Shown here in pieces: positions 26,937-35,620 of a stretch of 64,000 nt of DNA (position 1 is the stretch's first letter; every line of letters begins with the position of its first letter). Both the position numbers and the translations under genes were made by a program. The notes beneath the pieces were generated by a model. That model ran no database searches, was not told where the DNA came from, and was given only the letters and a program-made list of their open reading frames with translations. The DNA is from Segatella copri (GTDB lineage Bacteria > Bacteroidota > Bacteroidia > Bacteroidales > Bacteroidaceae). The stretch spans positions 2,465,501 to 2,529,500 of the forward strand of contig NZ_JAPDUW010000001.1 in the NCBI RefSeq assembly GCF_026015295.1, written 5' to 3'.

Positions 26937-27947
26937 TTATAATGAAGAAATGTATAGCTTGATGAACATATCTGGTAACCCGTCTGTCATATTCTTGTCC
27001 ATCTGCAAGGAACGGCTAAGACAGGCGATTGTGCCTAAAGCATCTATTGACAGTTGCACCAAATCCTTTCGCTGATTCTCTGAAAGCATCGCCATTCCGA
27101 AGTCATCAATGGACAGGAATGGTTGCAGTATCATCCAAAAATATGCAGTCCGTTGTTCTGCGGAAGTAACCTTTCCACTCTTAATATCAGCAACGCAAGT
27201 CTGCGCATTGGCGATGATTCTTCGATTGGTACGAACCGCCATGTATGCCACGGCATCCCTTGCCGGTAAGTTTCCTTTCCTTGAAGATTGAGCAATCATC
27301 TTGCACACATCTTCTGTTCCACTTGTTATATGCGAAACCGACACGTCGCTCATCTCGTATAGATGAGATAGAAATGTTCTGAACAGCCTATCCTCCGTTT
27401 TCAGAAAGGCGAGGAACTGTGATTGGTTGGCAATGCCTTCCTTCTTCACCTTCTCCAAGAAGAAATGATAGGTGGTCAAGATCCTTGTCTTGTCACCTTT
27501 ATATAATGGTATGGTGTCCATACTCTCAAAAAACTTTGAAGCCACCAAGGAAAGGCCGTCCGTTTCCTTATTACCTTTATAAGGTGTGGCGTTCATCTTC
27601 AACAGAAGTACATCCTTGAATGTCCTTCGCTTGGCGGTAGCTATGCGCATAAACTCGTCACGGATGGAGTCATGGACATTGGAAAATTCTTCCAGAGGAA
27701 ACGAATGTGCCTTTTTGGTGGTGTCTCGCATCAGACAAGCAGAAACCGAGTCTTCTAAAGTACGCCATTTGGATATTTTGTCGGCAAGGTGTTCCATAGA
27801 CAAATCCTTGTCTGATTTCATCCTTGAAAGGAACACCTTTTGCGCATCCAATGCCTCCCTTGCATTATGGAAAGATGATTCACTGGCATTTTTTGAACAG
27901 GATGCCAGCAAAAGAATGGCAAGTATGATGGCAGACAACATGGACAT
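26937..27947 (-). CDS. Lipoprotein of unknown function
   Basis: Starting at the ATG at 27947 gives 336 residues with a typical lipoprotein signal (MSMLSAIILAILLLASCSKN), the lipobox being LASC. The frame is open further upstream to 28058, but that extension would bury the signal peptide. The mature part is helical and unassigned. It is the first gene of the minus-strand series and probably an outer- or inner-membrane-anchored accessory of the element. Confidence 0.65.
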   Translation of the reverse strand: MSMLSAIILAILLLASCSKNASESSFHNAREALDAQKVFLSRMKSDKDLSMEHLADKISKWRTLEDSVSACLMRDTTKKAHSFPLEEFSNVHDSIRDEFMRIATAKRRTFKDVLLLKMNATPYKGNKETDGLSLVASKFFESMDTIPLYKGDKTRILTTYHFFLEKVKKEGIANQSQFLAFLKTEDRLFRTFLSHLYEMSDVSVSHITSGTEDVCKMIAQSSRKGNLPARDAVAYMAVRTNRRIIANAQTCVADIKSGKVTSAEQRTAYFWMILQPFLSIDDFGMAMLSENQRKDLVQLSIDALGTIACLSRSLQMDKNMTDGLPDMFIKLYISSL

Positions 27948-28302
27948 TTGTTTTCTGCCTTCAAAGTATGATATGCGAAAACTTGAAGTGCAAGGTTGTT
28001 TGCACTTCACCCTCAATCGGCTTTTTGCCGCAGATATGATAATGTTTATACTTTCCATTTCGGACTTTGTTTGAAATTTGCGGTGCGAATTTACGACTAT
28101 TTATCGGGTATTCATTCAAACTAAATCAAACTTTATGTTTTATTCTCATTCATACTTTATAGCATGATATGAAATGATAATATATCCAAGAAAGTGCAGT
28201 ACATCAATCTTTAATTAACTATAATAATTATCAGAGTATGATTATACTTTGATGGAATATGAGTATCTTTGTCGGCAAATTACAAATCATTGTATAATAG
28301 CT

Positions 28303-28935
28303 ATGGCAAAAGTAGGTTACATATTTAACTCGGAGCAGTATGACACATTCACCTTTGACCGGGCTTGGATGGAGAAGTACGGCTGCTGCCGTATCATAGA
28401 AGATAGTGCAAGCCAAGAGAAGACACGCCCGGAATGGAAGCAACTCATGGATTGTCTGGAACGAGGTGATGAACTGGTCATCTCGAAGTTCAGCAATGCG
28501 CTGCGTGGTGTTCGGGAATTGGCGATGTTCCTGGAGTTTTGCAGGGTGAAAGTGATAAGGATAATATCCATTCAGGATAAGATTGATTCAAAGTGTGAGT
28601 TGTTCCCAAGTACATCAATAGCCGATGTGCTTTTCATGTTCGGTTCGTTGTCTGAAGAGGTCGTAGCCTTGCGCAAGGCTACTGCCCATGTGGAATATAT
28701 CAAGTCGGGTATTAAACCAGCCAAGAGTTCTACTCCAAAGAAAGGTATTGACCGTGAGAGGAACATCGTCAATATGTATAACAACAACTACACTATCGAT
28801 GACATCTGGAAGGTCAGCGGCTTCAGGAGCCGCAGCTCGGTGTTCCGCATACTCAACAAGTATGGGGTGAAGCTGAACCGTGGCAAGTTCAGCGGACCGC
28901 TTGGCAAGAGAAAGCCCAAGGATGAGAATGAATAA
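28303..28935 (+). CDS. Serine-recombinase-like protein with altered catalytic residues
   Basis: 210 residues from the ATG at 28303. The N-terminal domain follows the resolvase/invertase layout (VGYIFNSEQ...DELVISKFSNALRGVREL), and the C-terminal HTH resembles Hin/resolvase (TIDDIWKVSGFRSRSSVFRILNKYGV). By alignment to gamma-delta resolvase the Ser nucleophile (S in FNSEQ) is kept, but the Arg of the usual YxRVS is replaced and the DRLGR motif reads SNALR. Catalysis may therefore be weak or lost. A TATCTTTG box lies at 28264-28271. Such proteins occur in Bacteroidales mobilizable elements. It may serve as a regulator. Confidence 0.65.
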   Translation: MAKVGYIFNSEQYDTFTFDRAWMEKYGCCRIIEDSASQEKTRPEWKQLMDCLERGDELVISKFSNALRGVRELAMFLEFCRVKVIRIISIQDKIDSKCELFPSTSIADVLFMFGSLSEEVVALRKATAHVEYIKSGIKPAKSSTPKKGIDRERNIVNMYNNNYTIDDIWKVSGFRSRSSVFRILNKYGVKLNRGKFSGPLGKRKPKDENE

Positions 28936-28974
28936 TCACTATAACATTCAAGTATATTCCAAAATTAAAGACGT

Positions 28975-29679
28975 ATGACACCAAAAGAATATGAGCAATA
29001 TATAGCAAGTATATTCCAAAATCAAGGATATAAAACTCTTGTAACTCCATACTCCAATGATTGGGGTATAGATGTTATTGCTATAAAAGGTAAAGAAAAA
29101 ATAGCAATTCAAGCTAAAATGTATGGAAATAAAAGAAAAGTCAACAGAGCTGCCATTATGCAACTATATGGAGCTATGGCCTATCAAGACTGTACAAAAG
29201 CGGTAATTGCCACCGATGGAGAACTTCTTGATGATGCTATATCAGTGGCAAAGAAGCTGAAAATAGAGATATTGACGACAAAAACAAATTTTGTTTCAAC
29301 TTTTCATAAAGAAAAAGAAGAGGAGAACTCAGATTCTATCCATAAAGATTTTCGTATGGAATATCCAACGTTTGATGAAGTCTGGAGAAAATACATTATG
29401 CCTTTAAAAGGAGTGACACTATGGAATACAAAAGGAGAAAATAAAATTCTGGATGTAAATTGGGGCGGTATTACAAGAATAACTTCAAATAAAAGACGAA
29501 GTTCTATCTCTATAGACGGTTTCCGTTTTGCATATAACGAATTGATTAGAAAAGGAAAAATAACAAGGGATTATATCAATCAAGAAGTAGATAAAAGATG
29601 TTCATCTGGCATCGTACTCATACTGGGACAAATTCCTTTTGTTTCCACAGTAAGAAATCCAACTTCATTGGAAATTTAA
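28975..29679 (+). CDS. Mrr-like restriction endonuclease-fold protein
   Basis: 234 residues. The N-terminal 110 residues are an Mrr-type PD-(D/E)XK nuclease: EYEQYIASIFQNQGYK, GID (D33) and IAIQAK (Q46-x-K48), followed by MQLYGAMAYQDCTKAVIATDG. The C-terminal half (about 120-234) is unassigned. Mrr-family enzymes cut modified foreign DNA, so a defence or element-competition role is likely. The gene is AT-rich compared with the transfer operon, suggesting separate acquisition. It lies 39 nt after the recombinase-like gene. Confidence 0.75.
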   Translation: MTPKEYEQYIASIFQNQGYKTLVTPYSNDWGIDVIAIKGKEKIAIQAKMYGNKRKVNRAAIMQLYGAMAYQDCTKAVIATDGELLDDAISVAKKLKIEILTTKTNFVSTFHKEKEEENSDSIHKDFRMEYPTFDEVWRKYIMPLKGVTLWNTKGENKILDVNWGGITRITSNKRRSSISIDGFRFAYNELIRKGKITRDYINQEVDKRCSSGIVLILGQIPFVSTVRNPTSLEI

Positions 29680-29740
29680 AGATTGTAGATATATCCCATA
29701 AGACGGAAAGACTTTTATTTCAAATAAATACTCCAACAAA

Positions 29741-29914
29741 ATGAATTTATATCAAGTTGAAATCACAACTGAAATTGATACAGAGTGTATTCTTATAAAT
29801 GCTAATGATGAAAATGAGGCAATAAGTATCGCACAGTATATGTTAGAAAATGGCGAGATAGACTTTGCGATAGGACATGAAATCATCAATATCACAGCAT
29901 TTCTTGCTTGTTGA
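29741..29914 (+). CDS. DpnD/PcfM-like small protein
   Basis: 57 residues (MNLYQVEITTEIDTECILIN...). The pattern of a strand pair, a central NANDENEAISIAQYMLENGEI helix and a final strand matches the DpnD/PcfM family of short proteins found in restriction loci and conjugative plasmids. It follows the Mrr-like gene by 61 nt. Function unknown. Confidence 0.6.
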   Translation: MNLYQVEITTEIDTECILINANDENEAISIAQYMLENGEIDFAIGHEIINITAFLAC

Positions 29915-30073
29915 AAAATATTCAGCCTACAGATGCTGCTATACGATATTTTTTTTGTGGCTTCGAATACACGAACGCTTTCCGTCCACAAAGCCATAGC
30001 TATCTGCGCACGAAAAAGCACGCAAGATGTTCTGACCTTGTGGAATAATATTATTGGCAGATAAGGCAATTCC

Positions 30074-30187
30074 TTATCTGTCTCTTCTGAAATCATTTCG
30101 CTTGTCTCCGTGGAAAAGGTTTTTGAGCGTTCCGCCCAAAGCCTTGAACACGAAGAATACCACGAACAAAGATACGATGTCGTTCAT
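30074..30187 (-). CDS. 37-residue membrane peptide
   Basis: ATG at 30187 to TAA at 30074 encodes MNDIVSLFVVFFVFKALG followed by a basic tail (FHGDKRNDFRRDR). One transmembrane helix with a positively charged cytoplasmic end is predicted. It starts 19 nt after the SLOG gene in the same direction. Short but with a clear topology signal. Confidence 0.4.
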   Translation of the reverse strand: MNDIVSLFVVFFVFKALGGTLKNLFHGDKRNDFRRDR

Positions 30188-30206
30188 AAGCTATAGTTTT
30201 CGTTTG

Positions 30207-30719
30207 TTATACTTGTGACTTGTACAGATTGATGATGTCCATCCCCATCGACTTGGCTTTTCGGCAAGTGTAGAACGTGCCGCCCTTGGGCTTGCCGTCG
30301 AAGAAAGCAATCAGTCCGCACGAATGAGAAAGCATATAATCATTTCGTCTGAGCAAGCATCCATTGAAATAGTGCTTACTCAACAGGATAGCATCGTCCG
30401 CCTTGTCAAGAATATCCCAATAGCGGTCTTGCTCCCTTGCGCTCCACCTCTCGTTCTGACCGTCATAGGGAATGACGGCAATAAGTTTTAAATTGGTAAG
30501 TTCCGCTTTCAATGAAATCACCACTTCAGCAGCCAACATATCGAAGCCGAGTGCCATGCCACAATAGAAATTTGTGATACCCATAGCATAGAGCAGCCTT
30601 ATCTTGCCCCTCAGTTTCTTCCTTATCTCGTCCTTGCGGTCTTCCGCTATCGTGCGATGTCCCGAAAAAGCCACGGAATTGGCTTTGATGTACTTTGTTT
30701 TATCCATATCACTTTGCAT
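30207..30719 (-). CDS. SLOG-superfamily (YpsA/DUF1273-like) protein
   Basis: About 170 residues. The start is ATG 30719 (MQSDMDKTK) or 30707 (MDKTK). Family features: SVAFSGHRTI, FYCGMALGFDMLAAEVVISLK and LIAVIPYDGQNERWS, followed by RRNDYMLSHSCGLIAFFDGKPKGGTFYTCRKAK. This is the Rossmann-like nucleotide-binding fold of YpsA. SLOG proteins bind or process nucleotide signals in bacterial conflict systems. It overlaps or abuts the phosphoribosyltransferase gene upstream, so the two are coupled. Confidence 0.75.
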   Translation of the reverse strand: MQSDMDKTKYIKANSVAFSGHRTIAEDRKDEIRKKLRGKIRLLYAMGITNFYCGMALGFDMLAAEVVISLKAELTNLKLIAVIPYDGQNERWSAREQDRYWDILDKADDAILLSKHYFNGCLLRRNDYMLSHSCGLIAFFDGKPKGGTFYTCRKAKSMGMDIINLYKSQV

Positions 30720-31287
30720 ATTTATAGTGTGTGCGTCCCAAGAAAAGACCTCCCAATACGTTTCCGCCAAACATTTCCAACTGATTGGCAAAAATGGCAT
30801 AGCTTGCGCCGGTCGTTACCACATCATCAAAAACATAGATGTCCTTGCCTTTGAAGTAGGCTTCATCAAACTCAATCACTTGTGTCTTAGTGATGCTCTT
30901 TTCCTTGTCATGGCGGTGCTCGTGTACTGCCAAGCGGTCGCCTGAAACGGATATGTGCGAATAGCCGTTGATGATGCCGCAAAGCTCGCTCACACGATTA
31001 CAGAAAGCCATGTATCGACTCTCGTTCTTGGCTTGGGTGCTGGCTGGCACACATACAAACACGATGTCCTTTATCTTCTCACCACAAACTTTGATAAGAT
31101 GTGCTGCGGTCATTTGCGCCACCTTCTCAAAAGCGTTGTCCCTTGCATCCTTGAACGCCCAAATCAGTTGGCGTGCAGCCACTGCGTCCTCGCCCACATT
31201 GCGAACTCTCACAGGGAAATACTTCAAGAAGAAATCCATCCTCTTGCTCAGCTGTCTCTTGATGCTATCGTCTATCATTCTTACCAT
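30709..31287 (-). CDS. ComF-like phosphoribosyltransferase
   Basis: About 192 residues from the ATG at 31287. The frame stays open to 31317, and 31278 is another possible start. The PRPP-binding signature is IYVFDDVVTTGASY. The upstream IVFVCVPASTQAKNESRYMAFCNRV segment matches ComF-type PRTases, but the N-terminal zinc finger of ComF is absent. It probably makes or salvages a nucleotide-type molecule. The tight pairing with a SLOG protein suggests a shared nucleotide-based function. Confidence 0.7.
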   Translation of the reverse strand: MVRMIDDSIKRQLSKRMDFFLKYFPVRVRNVGEDAVAARQLIWAFKDARDNAFEKVAQMTAAHLIKVCGEKIKDIVFVCVPASTQAKNESRYMAFCNRVSELCGIINGYSHISVSGDRLAVHEHRHDKEKSITKTQVIEFDEAYFKGKDIYVFDDVVTTGASYAIFANQLEMFGGNVLGGLFLGRTHYKYAK

Positions 31288-31319
31288 AGTCGGAAAAATT
31301 ATTTGTGTTAAACTCAATT

Positions 31320-32280
31320 TTCATTTTCCCTATTTTCGGAAGCCTTTCGGCTTGCCCAAGGGATATTTTTCCGCCACGCAAAGGTGTTGGAAGGCAAAAA
31401 GACAAATCGGAAGCGAAAAATACGCTCTATATGCAAGGCACATAGAGGAAGATTTTTTGAAAAGCATCCATGATGCCCAATTTGGCATTTGCCACGCAAC
31501 TGGTACCTTTGCGGAAAATATCCGAAGCGGCAAAGACGATGGACGAAATGAAATGACTATAAGTGCTACTACATAAGATTACAACAAGAAAAGGGTGGGT
31601 GTGGAACTGCGCCATCGGTGCAATTCCGCAAGGGTGGGACGAAGTGCTATAAAGAGAGAACGGTTTGCCGATTATAACAGAAGGACGGAACAAAGATGCG
31701 GCAGGAGTAATTGGGAAACTCTCTTGGCATCCATGCCGAGTGTGTTTCCGCTCCAGCCTTCATGCCATGTGGCTTATTGCAGTAGCGACAGTTGGTCGCC
31801 ACAATCAAGGAGCCTTTTGGCATGAAATCTTTGTAACGGCTATAAAAGGGTAAACCATGGATTATAAAAGGAAGACGAGAAGCGAATATAAAAGATATGG
31901 GTGGGAGTGAAACTGCGCAACAGCCAGACAAGCTATCCCACGAAAGGGGTGGCATTGGTAGACAGCATGTAAGTGACGGTTGCGTCACGGATGCCGTTAG
32001 CCAATGCCATTCTGTTCGTGCTTGTCCTTCGGCAAATGGTCATTCTTCATCTTTCGGGATGTTACTCCCGATAAATGAAGAATGTCGCTTTGACGAACTG
32101 TTGGTGCGGTTTCGCAGATGGGTGGGACGAAGCGTTAAAAAAGAAAGGTGATTTGGCTGATATAAAGGGAACTCGTAATGGCGGTTATAAGAGTAAACTT
32201 GCTAATAGTGGCTATAAAAGTAAACATGGTTGTATGAACAAAACAAAAGCGACCGAAGCCGCTTTGTTTATTAGAGAGAA
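31320..32280. repeat. Non-coding, repeat-rich stretch
   Basis: No convincing gene. About nine copies of a (G)CTATAAAAG-like motif occur (for example near 31557, 31647, 31671, 31837, 31860, 31886, 32157, 32180 and 32210). Two pairs of GGGTGGG-headed blocks recur: GGGTGGGTGTGGAACTGCGC (31592) with GGGTGGGACGAAGTGCTATA (31634), and GGGTGGGAGTGAAACTGCGC (31899) with GGGTGGGACGAAGCGTTA (32120). This indicates an old ~300-bp duplication that has decayed, or a structured RNA region. Confidence 0.5.
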
Positions 32281-32290
32281 TGAAGAAATC

Positions 32291-32674
32291 CTATTTCTTG
32301 CCTTTCTTGGTAGGCTTTTCAGGCTCTACCGTTGGAGTTTCCTCCTTGTCTGGTGTAGGATAGAACTTGTTTGCGATGAAGACGATGCGGTTGTGCTTGG
32401 TGCCTTGCTGATCAACCCACTCGTCTGGCTTGAAGTAGCCCTCGACGGTGAGCATGGTTCCCTTCTGCAGCTTGTCGAAAGAATCAACATGCTCGTTCTT
32501 GCGCCATGCCTCCATGTTCATGAAAGCTGATACTCTGTTGGTTTCCTCACCATTCTTCTCCTGACGGCTGACTGCCAATGAGAAACGTGCTACAGAAGCG
32601 TTGGTGAACTGACGGATTTCTGCGTTGTTGCCTACGAATCCTGTTACTACGAAAGTGTTCTCGATCTTTTTCAT
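32291..32674 (-). CDS. ssb: Single-stranded DNA-binding protein
   Basis: 127 residues. A single OB-fold (VVTGFVGNNAEIRQFTNASVARFSLAVS...FMNMEAWRKNEHVDSFDKLQKGTMLTVEGYFKPDEW) is followed by a short Pro/Lys tail (VEPEKPTKKGKK). It lacks the acidic DF tip of chromosomal SSB, as is common for element-borne copies. It coats single strands during transfer and replication. Downstream DNA on the minus strand is repeat-rich non-coding sequence. Confidence 0.85.
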   Translation of the reverse strand: MKKIENTFVVTGFVGNNAEIRQFTNASVARFSLAVSRQEKNGEETNRVSAFMNMEAWRKNEHVDSFDKLQKGTMLTVEGYFKPDEWVDQQGTKHNRIVFIANKFYPTPDKEETPTVEPEKPTKKGKK

Positions 32675-33423
32675 ATTGAATTACTTTTTGAAGTGAAACT
32701 TAATTTTTACATGCAATCCAAGAGCAGGGATGTGGCACATGAGGGCAGCACCATGAAAATCGACTATAATACTCGTTTTCTGTTGGCGGTGAGGAGAAAA
32801 AGGAAGATTATCGGCTATTTTATTGGTCACAGCGAAGCGACCGCACAAGACGGATTCCATCTGTCGAAGCATCACGCTACCTTTGCATAGGAAAAATAGT
32901 GGCTTCAAAAAATCGGTAATTCAGAAAAGGACGCAAGAACACCGTAACAGCATCGTATGGCTCAATCATTTGCAGTAACCATCACCAATGCAAAGCACGT
33001 TTCCATGGCGTGTGCCGTCATAAACAATGGTAAACCAACAGGCAATACACTTTTCTGCATGGAGGGTGGTCGCATGAGCATATTGACAAAGACAAGCAGA
33101 AGGAGAACCTGCTTCGAAGGCTACTCCTATTTGTAGAGGAAGGTAAGCATGAGCAACCAACTACAATCGCAATGCTGCAAACAAGATCCATCCTCAGACA
33201 AAAGGCTTCATTGTACGAAAAGCTCCAAGAAAGGCGTAGTCGCAGATTTTATCTCATACAAAGAGGCAGGTCGCCATTTGGCGAATACAACCTCAAAGCA
33301 TAGCCATATAAAAGTTTATCGGCAAACGATGAAGGGAGTTTGCCGTTACATACAAAAGGGCTTTTACTGGCGGAAAGAAAAAAGATGCCTGGCGAGTATA
33401 ACCTTCACCAAGCATCCTTTTCG
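32675..33423. other. Mostly non-coding stretch with two doubtful small + strand frames
   Basis: Two consecutive + strand frames exist at 32957-33136 (59 residues, MAQSFAVTITNAKHVSMACA...) and 33149-33433 (94 residues, MSNQLQSQCCKQ...). They are 12 nt apart, with a GGAAGG-like ribosome site before the second. Neither resembles a known family, and both carry low-complexity basic sequence. A copy of the 26-bp dispersed repeat (33362-33387) lies in the second. They may be decayed genes. Confidence 0.3.
33362..33387 (+). repeat. Dispersed 26-bp repeat (copy 1)
   Basis: TTTTACTGGCGGAAAGAAA plus AAAGATG. The exact reverse complement is at 34948-34973, and a partial direct copy (TTACTGGCGGAAAGAAAGAG) is near 34782. 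All three lie in DNA without clear genes on either side of the small-DUF operon. Confidence 0.7.
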
Positions 33424-33600
33424 TCAGTCATAGACAAGAACGTCATCACGTCTTTCTACAATTTCCTTGCCATTGCGCAATTTCACTACGATGTCCTCAC
33501 CATAGTCTGCAACCACGAAACCTTCTGTGCGTCCTCTGTAGGGTATCAGCAGTGTGCAACTGCAACCGATAATGTCGGTCAATTCTTCGTATTCAAACAT
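33424..33600 (-). CDS. Small hypothetical protein, 58 residues
   Basis: ATG at 33600 to TGA at 33424 encodes MFEYEELTDIIGCSCTLL and a C-terminal strand-rich part (FVVADYGEDIVVKLRNGKE). The strand pattern suggests a small SH3-like barrel. It is 4 nt downstream of the 84-residue gene, making a three-gene unit with 33605-34440. No family recognised. Confidence 0.55.
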   Translation of the reverse strand: MFEYEELTDIIGCSCTLLIPYRGRTEGFVVADYGEDIVVKLRNGKEIVERRDDVLVYD

Positions 33601-33604
33601 AGCT

Positions 33605-33859
33605 CTATAAAGTTTGTGGGTTCTCCGAATGATAAATCACCTTGCAATCCTCAACCTCGGCAGGTAGTCCAAAGGCAGGATAGTGCGAGAATGATGCGTT
33701 TCCGTCTTGGCTGAGTGGAGAAACAATCTCCACTTGCCATTTCTGCATGAAGCCATCAACCATCTTGATGTCCTCGTCACTCAATCCCGTAGGGTCGCCA
33801 TTGATGATATAGCATAATGCCCAAGTGGGGATTTTCTCTATCGTCTCAAATCTTTCCAT
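33605..33859 (-). CDS. DUF6926-like small protein
   Basis: 84 residues beginning MERFETIEKIPTWALCYIIN with GDPTGLSDEDIKMVDGF following. This is the pattern of a short family widespread in Bacteroidales mobile elements, which I associate tentatively with DUF6926. Its start shares one base with the stop of the upstream gene. Function unknown. Confidence 0.65.
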   Translation of the reverse strand: MERFETIEKIPTWALCYIINGDPTGLSDEDIKMVDGFMQKWQVEIVSPLSQDGNASFSHYPAFGLPAEVEDCKVIYHSENPQTL

Positions 33860-34440
33860 CAGCCAAACGTGAACTTGTTTATATAATAATAGGTATCCTC
33901 GTTCTCATACTCATAGCCGTTGATGAAGTCCACCATTTCATCATCGGTTCTGTCGCCTTGCGAGATACCCATCTTCTCACACCACTTGGCAATAGCATCT
34001 TGGCAAGTGTCAAAGATGTCCTCACAAGCATCCTCGAAAGGCTCACCCGAAGAACTCACACAGCATTCCTCTGGGAAGAAGCCTTGCTCGTCGTGGACAT
34101 AGAAAATGTCGCATCCACATTCTATCTCACGATAACTGATGGAAAGTTCTCCACCAAGGACTTTGTTCAGTTCATCAAAGAACTCCTCACAGGCAGACCA
34201 AGCACTTTCGGTGTCAAAGGACAACAAGCAGATGTCATCGTCTGCCTCAAACTCTGCCCAATAGACATGTCCTCTTACCGATATGCCCATCTTCTCATAG
34301 TCGATGCCATAGTGTTCCGCCAACTTGTAGAGATATACGTTCTTGGTGTTCACCTCCATTGTTTGGAGCGTGTTCCAAAGGTCGGCTACCGCCTTGCGTT
34401 CGCCCATCACCTTGTACTGAGTGTCACAAATGTTTGCCAT
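33859..34440 (-). CDS. Acidic hypothetical protein of the mobile element
   Basis: 193 residues, very acidic, with many Cys (CGCDIFYVHDEQGFFPEECCVSS). The N-terminus (MANICDTQYKVMGERKAVADLWNTL) resembles proteins with an api92/YubB ferredoxin-like fold found on plasmids. No enzymatic motif. It is first in a three-gene minus-strand unit with two smaller proteins. Confidence 0.6.
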   Translation of the reverse strand: MANICDTQYKVMGERKAVADLWNTLQTMEVNTKNVYLYKLAEHYGIDYEKMGISVRGHVYWAEFEADDDICLLSFDTESAWSACEEFFDELNKVLGGELSISYREIECGCDIFYVHDEQGFFPEECCVSSSGEPFEDACEDIFDTCQDAIAKWCEKMGISQGDRTDDEMVDFINGYEYENEDTYYYINKFTFG

Positions 34441-34513
34441 AAGTCTTCATTTTTTTATTCCCTAATTTTGCATCTGCAATTTCGGGATTGATTAAAATTT
34501 TGTTGCCTCAAAA

Positions 34514-34623
34514 GATGTCTGTGCTTTTCCTGCAAGGTTCTCTGCTCAAATACGACCTGCAAGGTGGAGATTTTAGCAAGAGACCATAGGCACTGACCTT
34601 GCAAGGAATATGGGTACAGACAT
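34514..34623. repeat. Long imperfect inverted repeat
   Basis: ATGTCTGTGC...TTCCTGCAAGGT (34514-34538) is complementary, with gaps, to ACCTTGCAAGGAA...GTACAGACAT (34596-34623). A further direct copy of CCTGCAAGGT lies at 34556-34565. It lies upstream of the 33859-34440 gene and could be a regulatory or recombination site. Confidence 0.5.
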
Positions 34624-35620
34624 TACCTTTGCAACCAAATTTATCAAAGCCCAGAAATGGTGATGAAGATTCAGGTAACGGAGTAACAATTAGAAAAGTT
34701 GAGTTGTGAGGATAAAAAAGCCAAGAACGACTTGAAACAAGCGATTACAAGTGGAAAGTAACAGAAATCATACAAGAGTTCTTACTGGCGGAAAGAAAGA
34801 GAGCGACAACCCAATACTGCACATGGCACGATTGGGCTATCGCTCCGCAATTCGTTCAGTTCATCCAATCCATTAGTATATATATCCTAAGATGAATGAA
34901 TTTATATTTGTGTATTGGCTTTGGTTGGCAGCTATAGACAAGTAACACATCTTTTTTCTTTCCGCCAGTAAAAATGGTTCTTGAAGTAAAAGTAACAGGG
35001 AAAATGGTTGTTGGGTAGCAAAATTTGTTGCACAAGATTTGTTTTTCATTTTGTTGGTTCTTTCTTGTCACCCGATAAAATGATGCTTACGTTTGAGCTT
35101 TCCTGTACCTGCTGATAATCAAGTAGGTAACAAATAAGAAATATCGTCTTTCAATGTACAACGCTGGAAGCCCCACGCCGATGTAAGTATATAGTACCAC
35201 CTATCAACTCATTGCTAAATGCTATGAGCCAATAAGGGCTGTATATATGATACATCCCAAGGGGCGTCCCCGTTGCTTTGTTCTTGACAGACATTTGGAA
35301 GTTGCGAAGTTCTAATAGCGTCAAAACCAAAGCGTACAGTTACGCCTTTATGTATATATGTCCATCCCACCTTCGCCCAATTGGAGCTTCCAGTAAGGAT
35401 ATGACACCGCAAAAGTAACAATTATTATCGAAACAACAAAACTTTTAGCTAAAAAGTTTCGAAAAAAGTTGTATGAGGGGACACAATAGTAAAAAGGAGA
35501 GCTATCTCGGAACATGATTCTTCCAACAAAAGGGATGAGGCTATAATGATATTTAGAAAGAAGTACGCAAGCGATAAAGAACCAATAAATACACGCACGT
35601 AAAAATCTTTTTTCTCGAAA
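34624..35620. other. Intergenic region, no gene seen
   Basis: About 1 kb without a convincing gene. It contains two copies of the dispersed GGCGGAAAGAAA repeat (near 34782 and inverted at 34948-34973) and AT-rich DNA. At 35163-35394 a segment is bounded by CTGGAAGC and GCTTCCAG. It lies between element-type genes and the DUF6078/VapE module and may contain the element's right boundary. No tRNA or clear att repeat was found. Confidence 0.5.

Noticed and set aside
26383..27075. 230-codon + strand frame
   Set aside because: It spans the ends of several minus-strand genes and has no start context or family pattern.
28248..28271. Complete -33/-7 promoter before the recombinase-like gene
   Set aside because: TATCTTTG is present, but the only TTTG upstream is 12 nt away instead of 19-21, so only the -7 box is supported.
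32075..32530. + strand frame over the SSB gene
   Set aside because: Antisense to a clear SSB. Upstream part lies in degenerate repeats.
33340..33714. 124-codon + strand frame
   Set aside because: It is antisense to two small minus-strand genes with good starts and spacing.
34624..35620. tRNA gene or att site at the element boundary
   Set aside because: No T-arm-like GTTCGAATCC or cloverleaf pattern was seen, and no matching direct repeat could be found elsewhere in the window.
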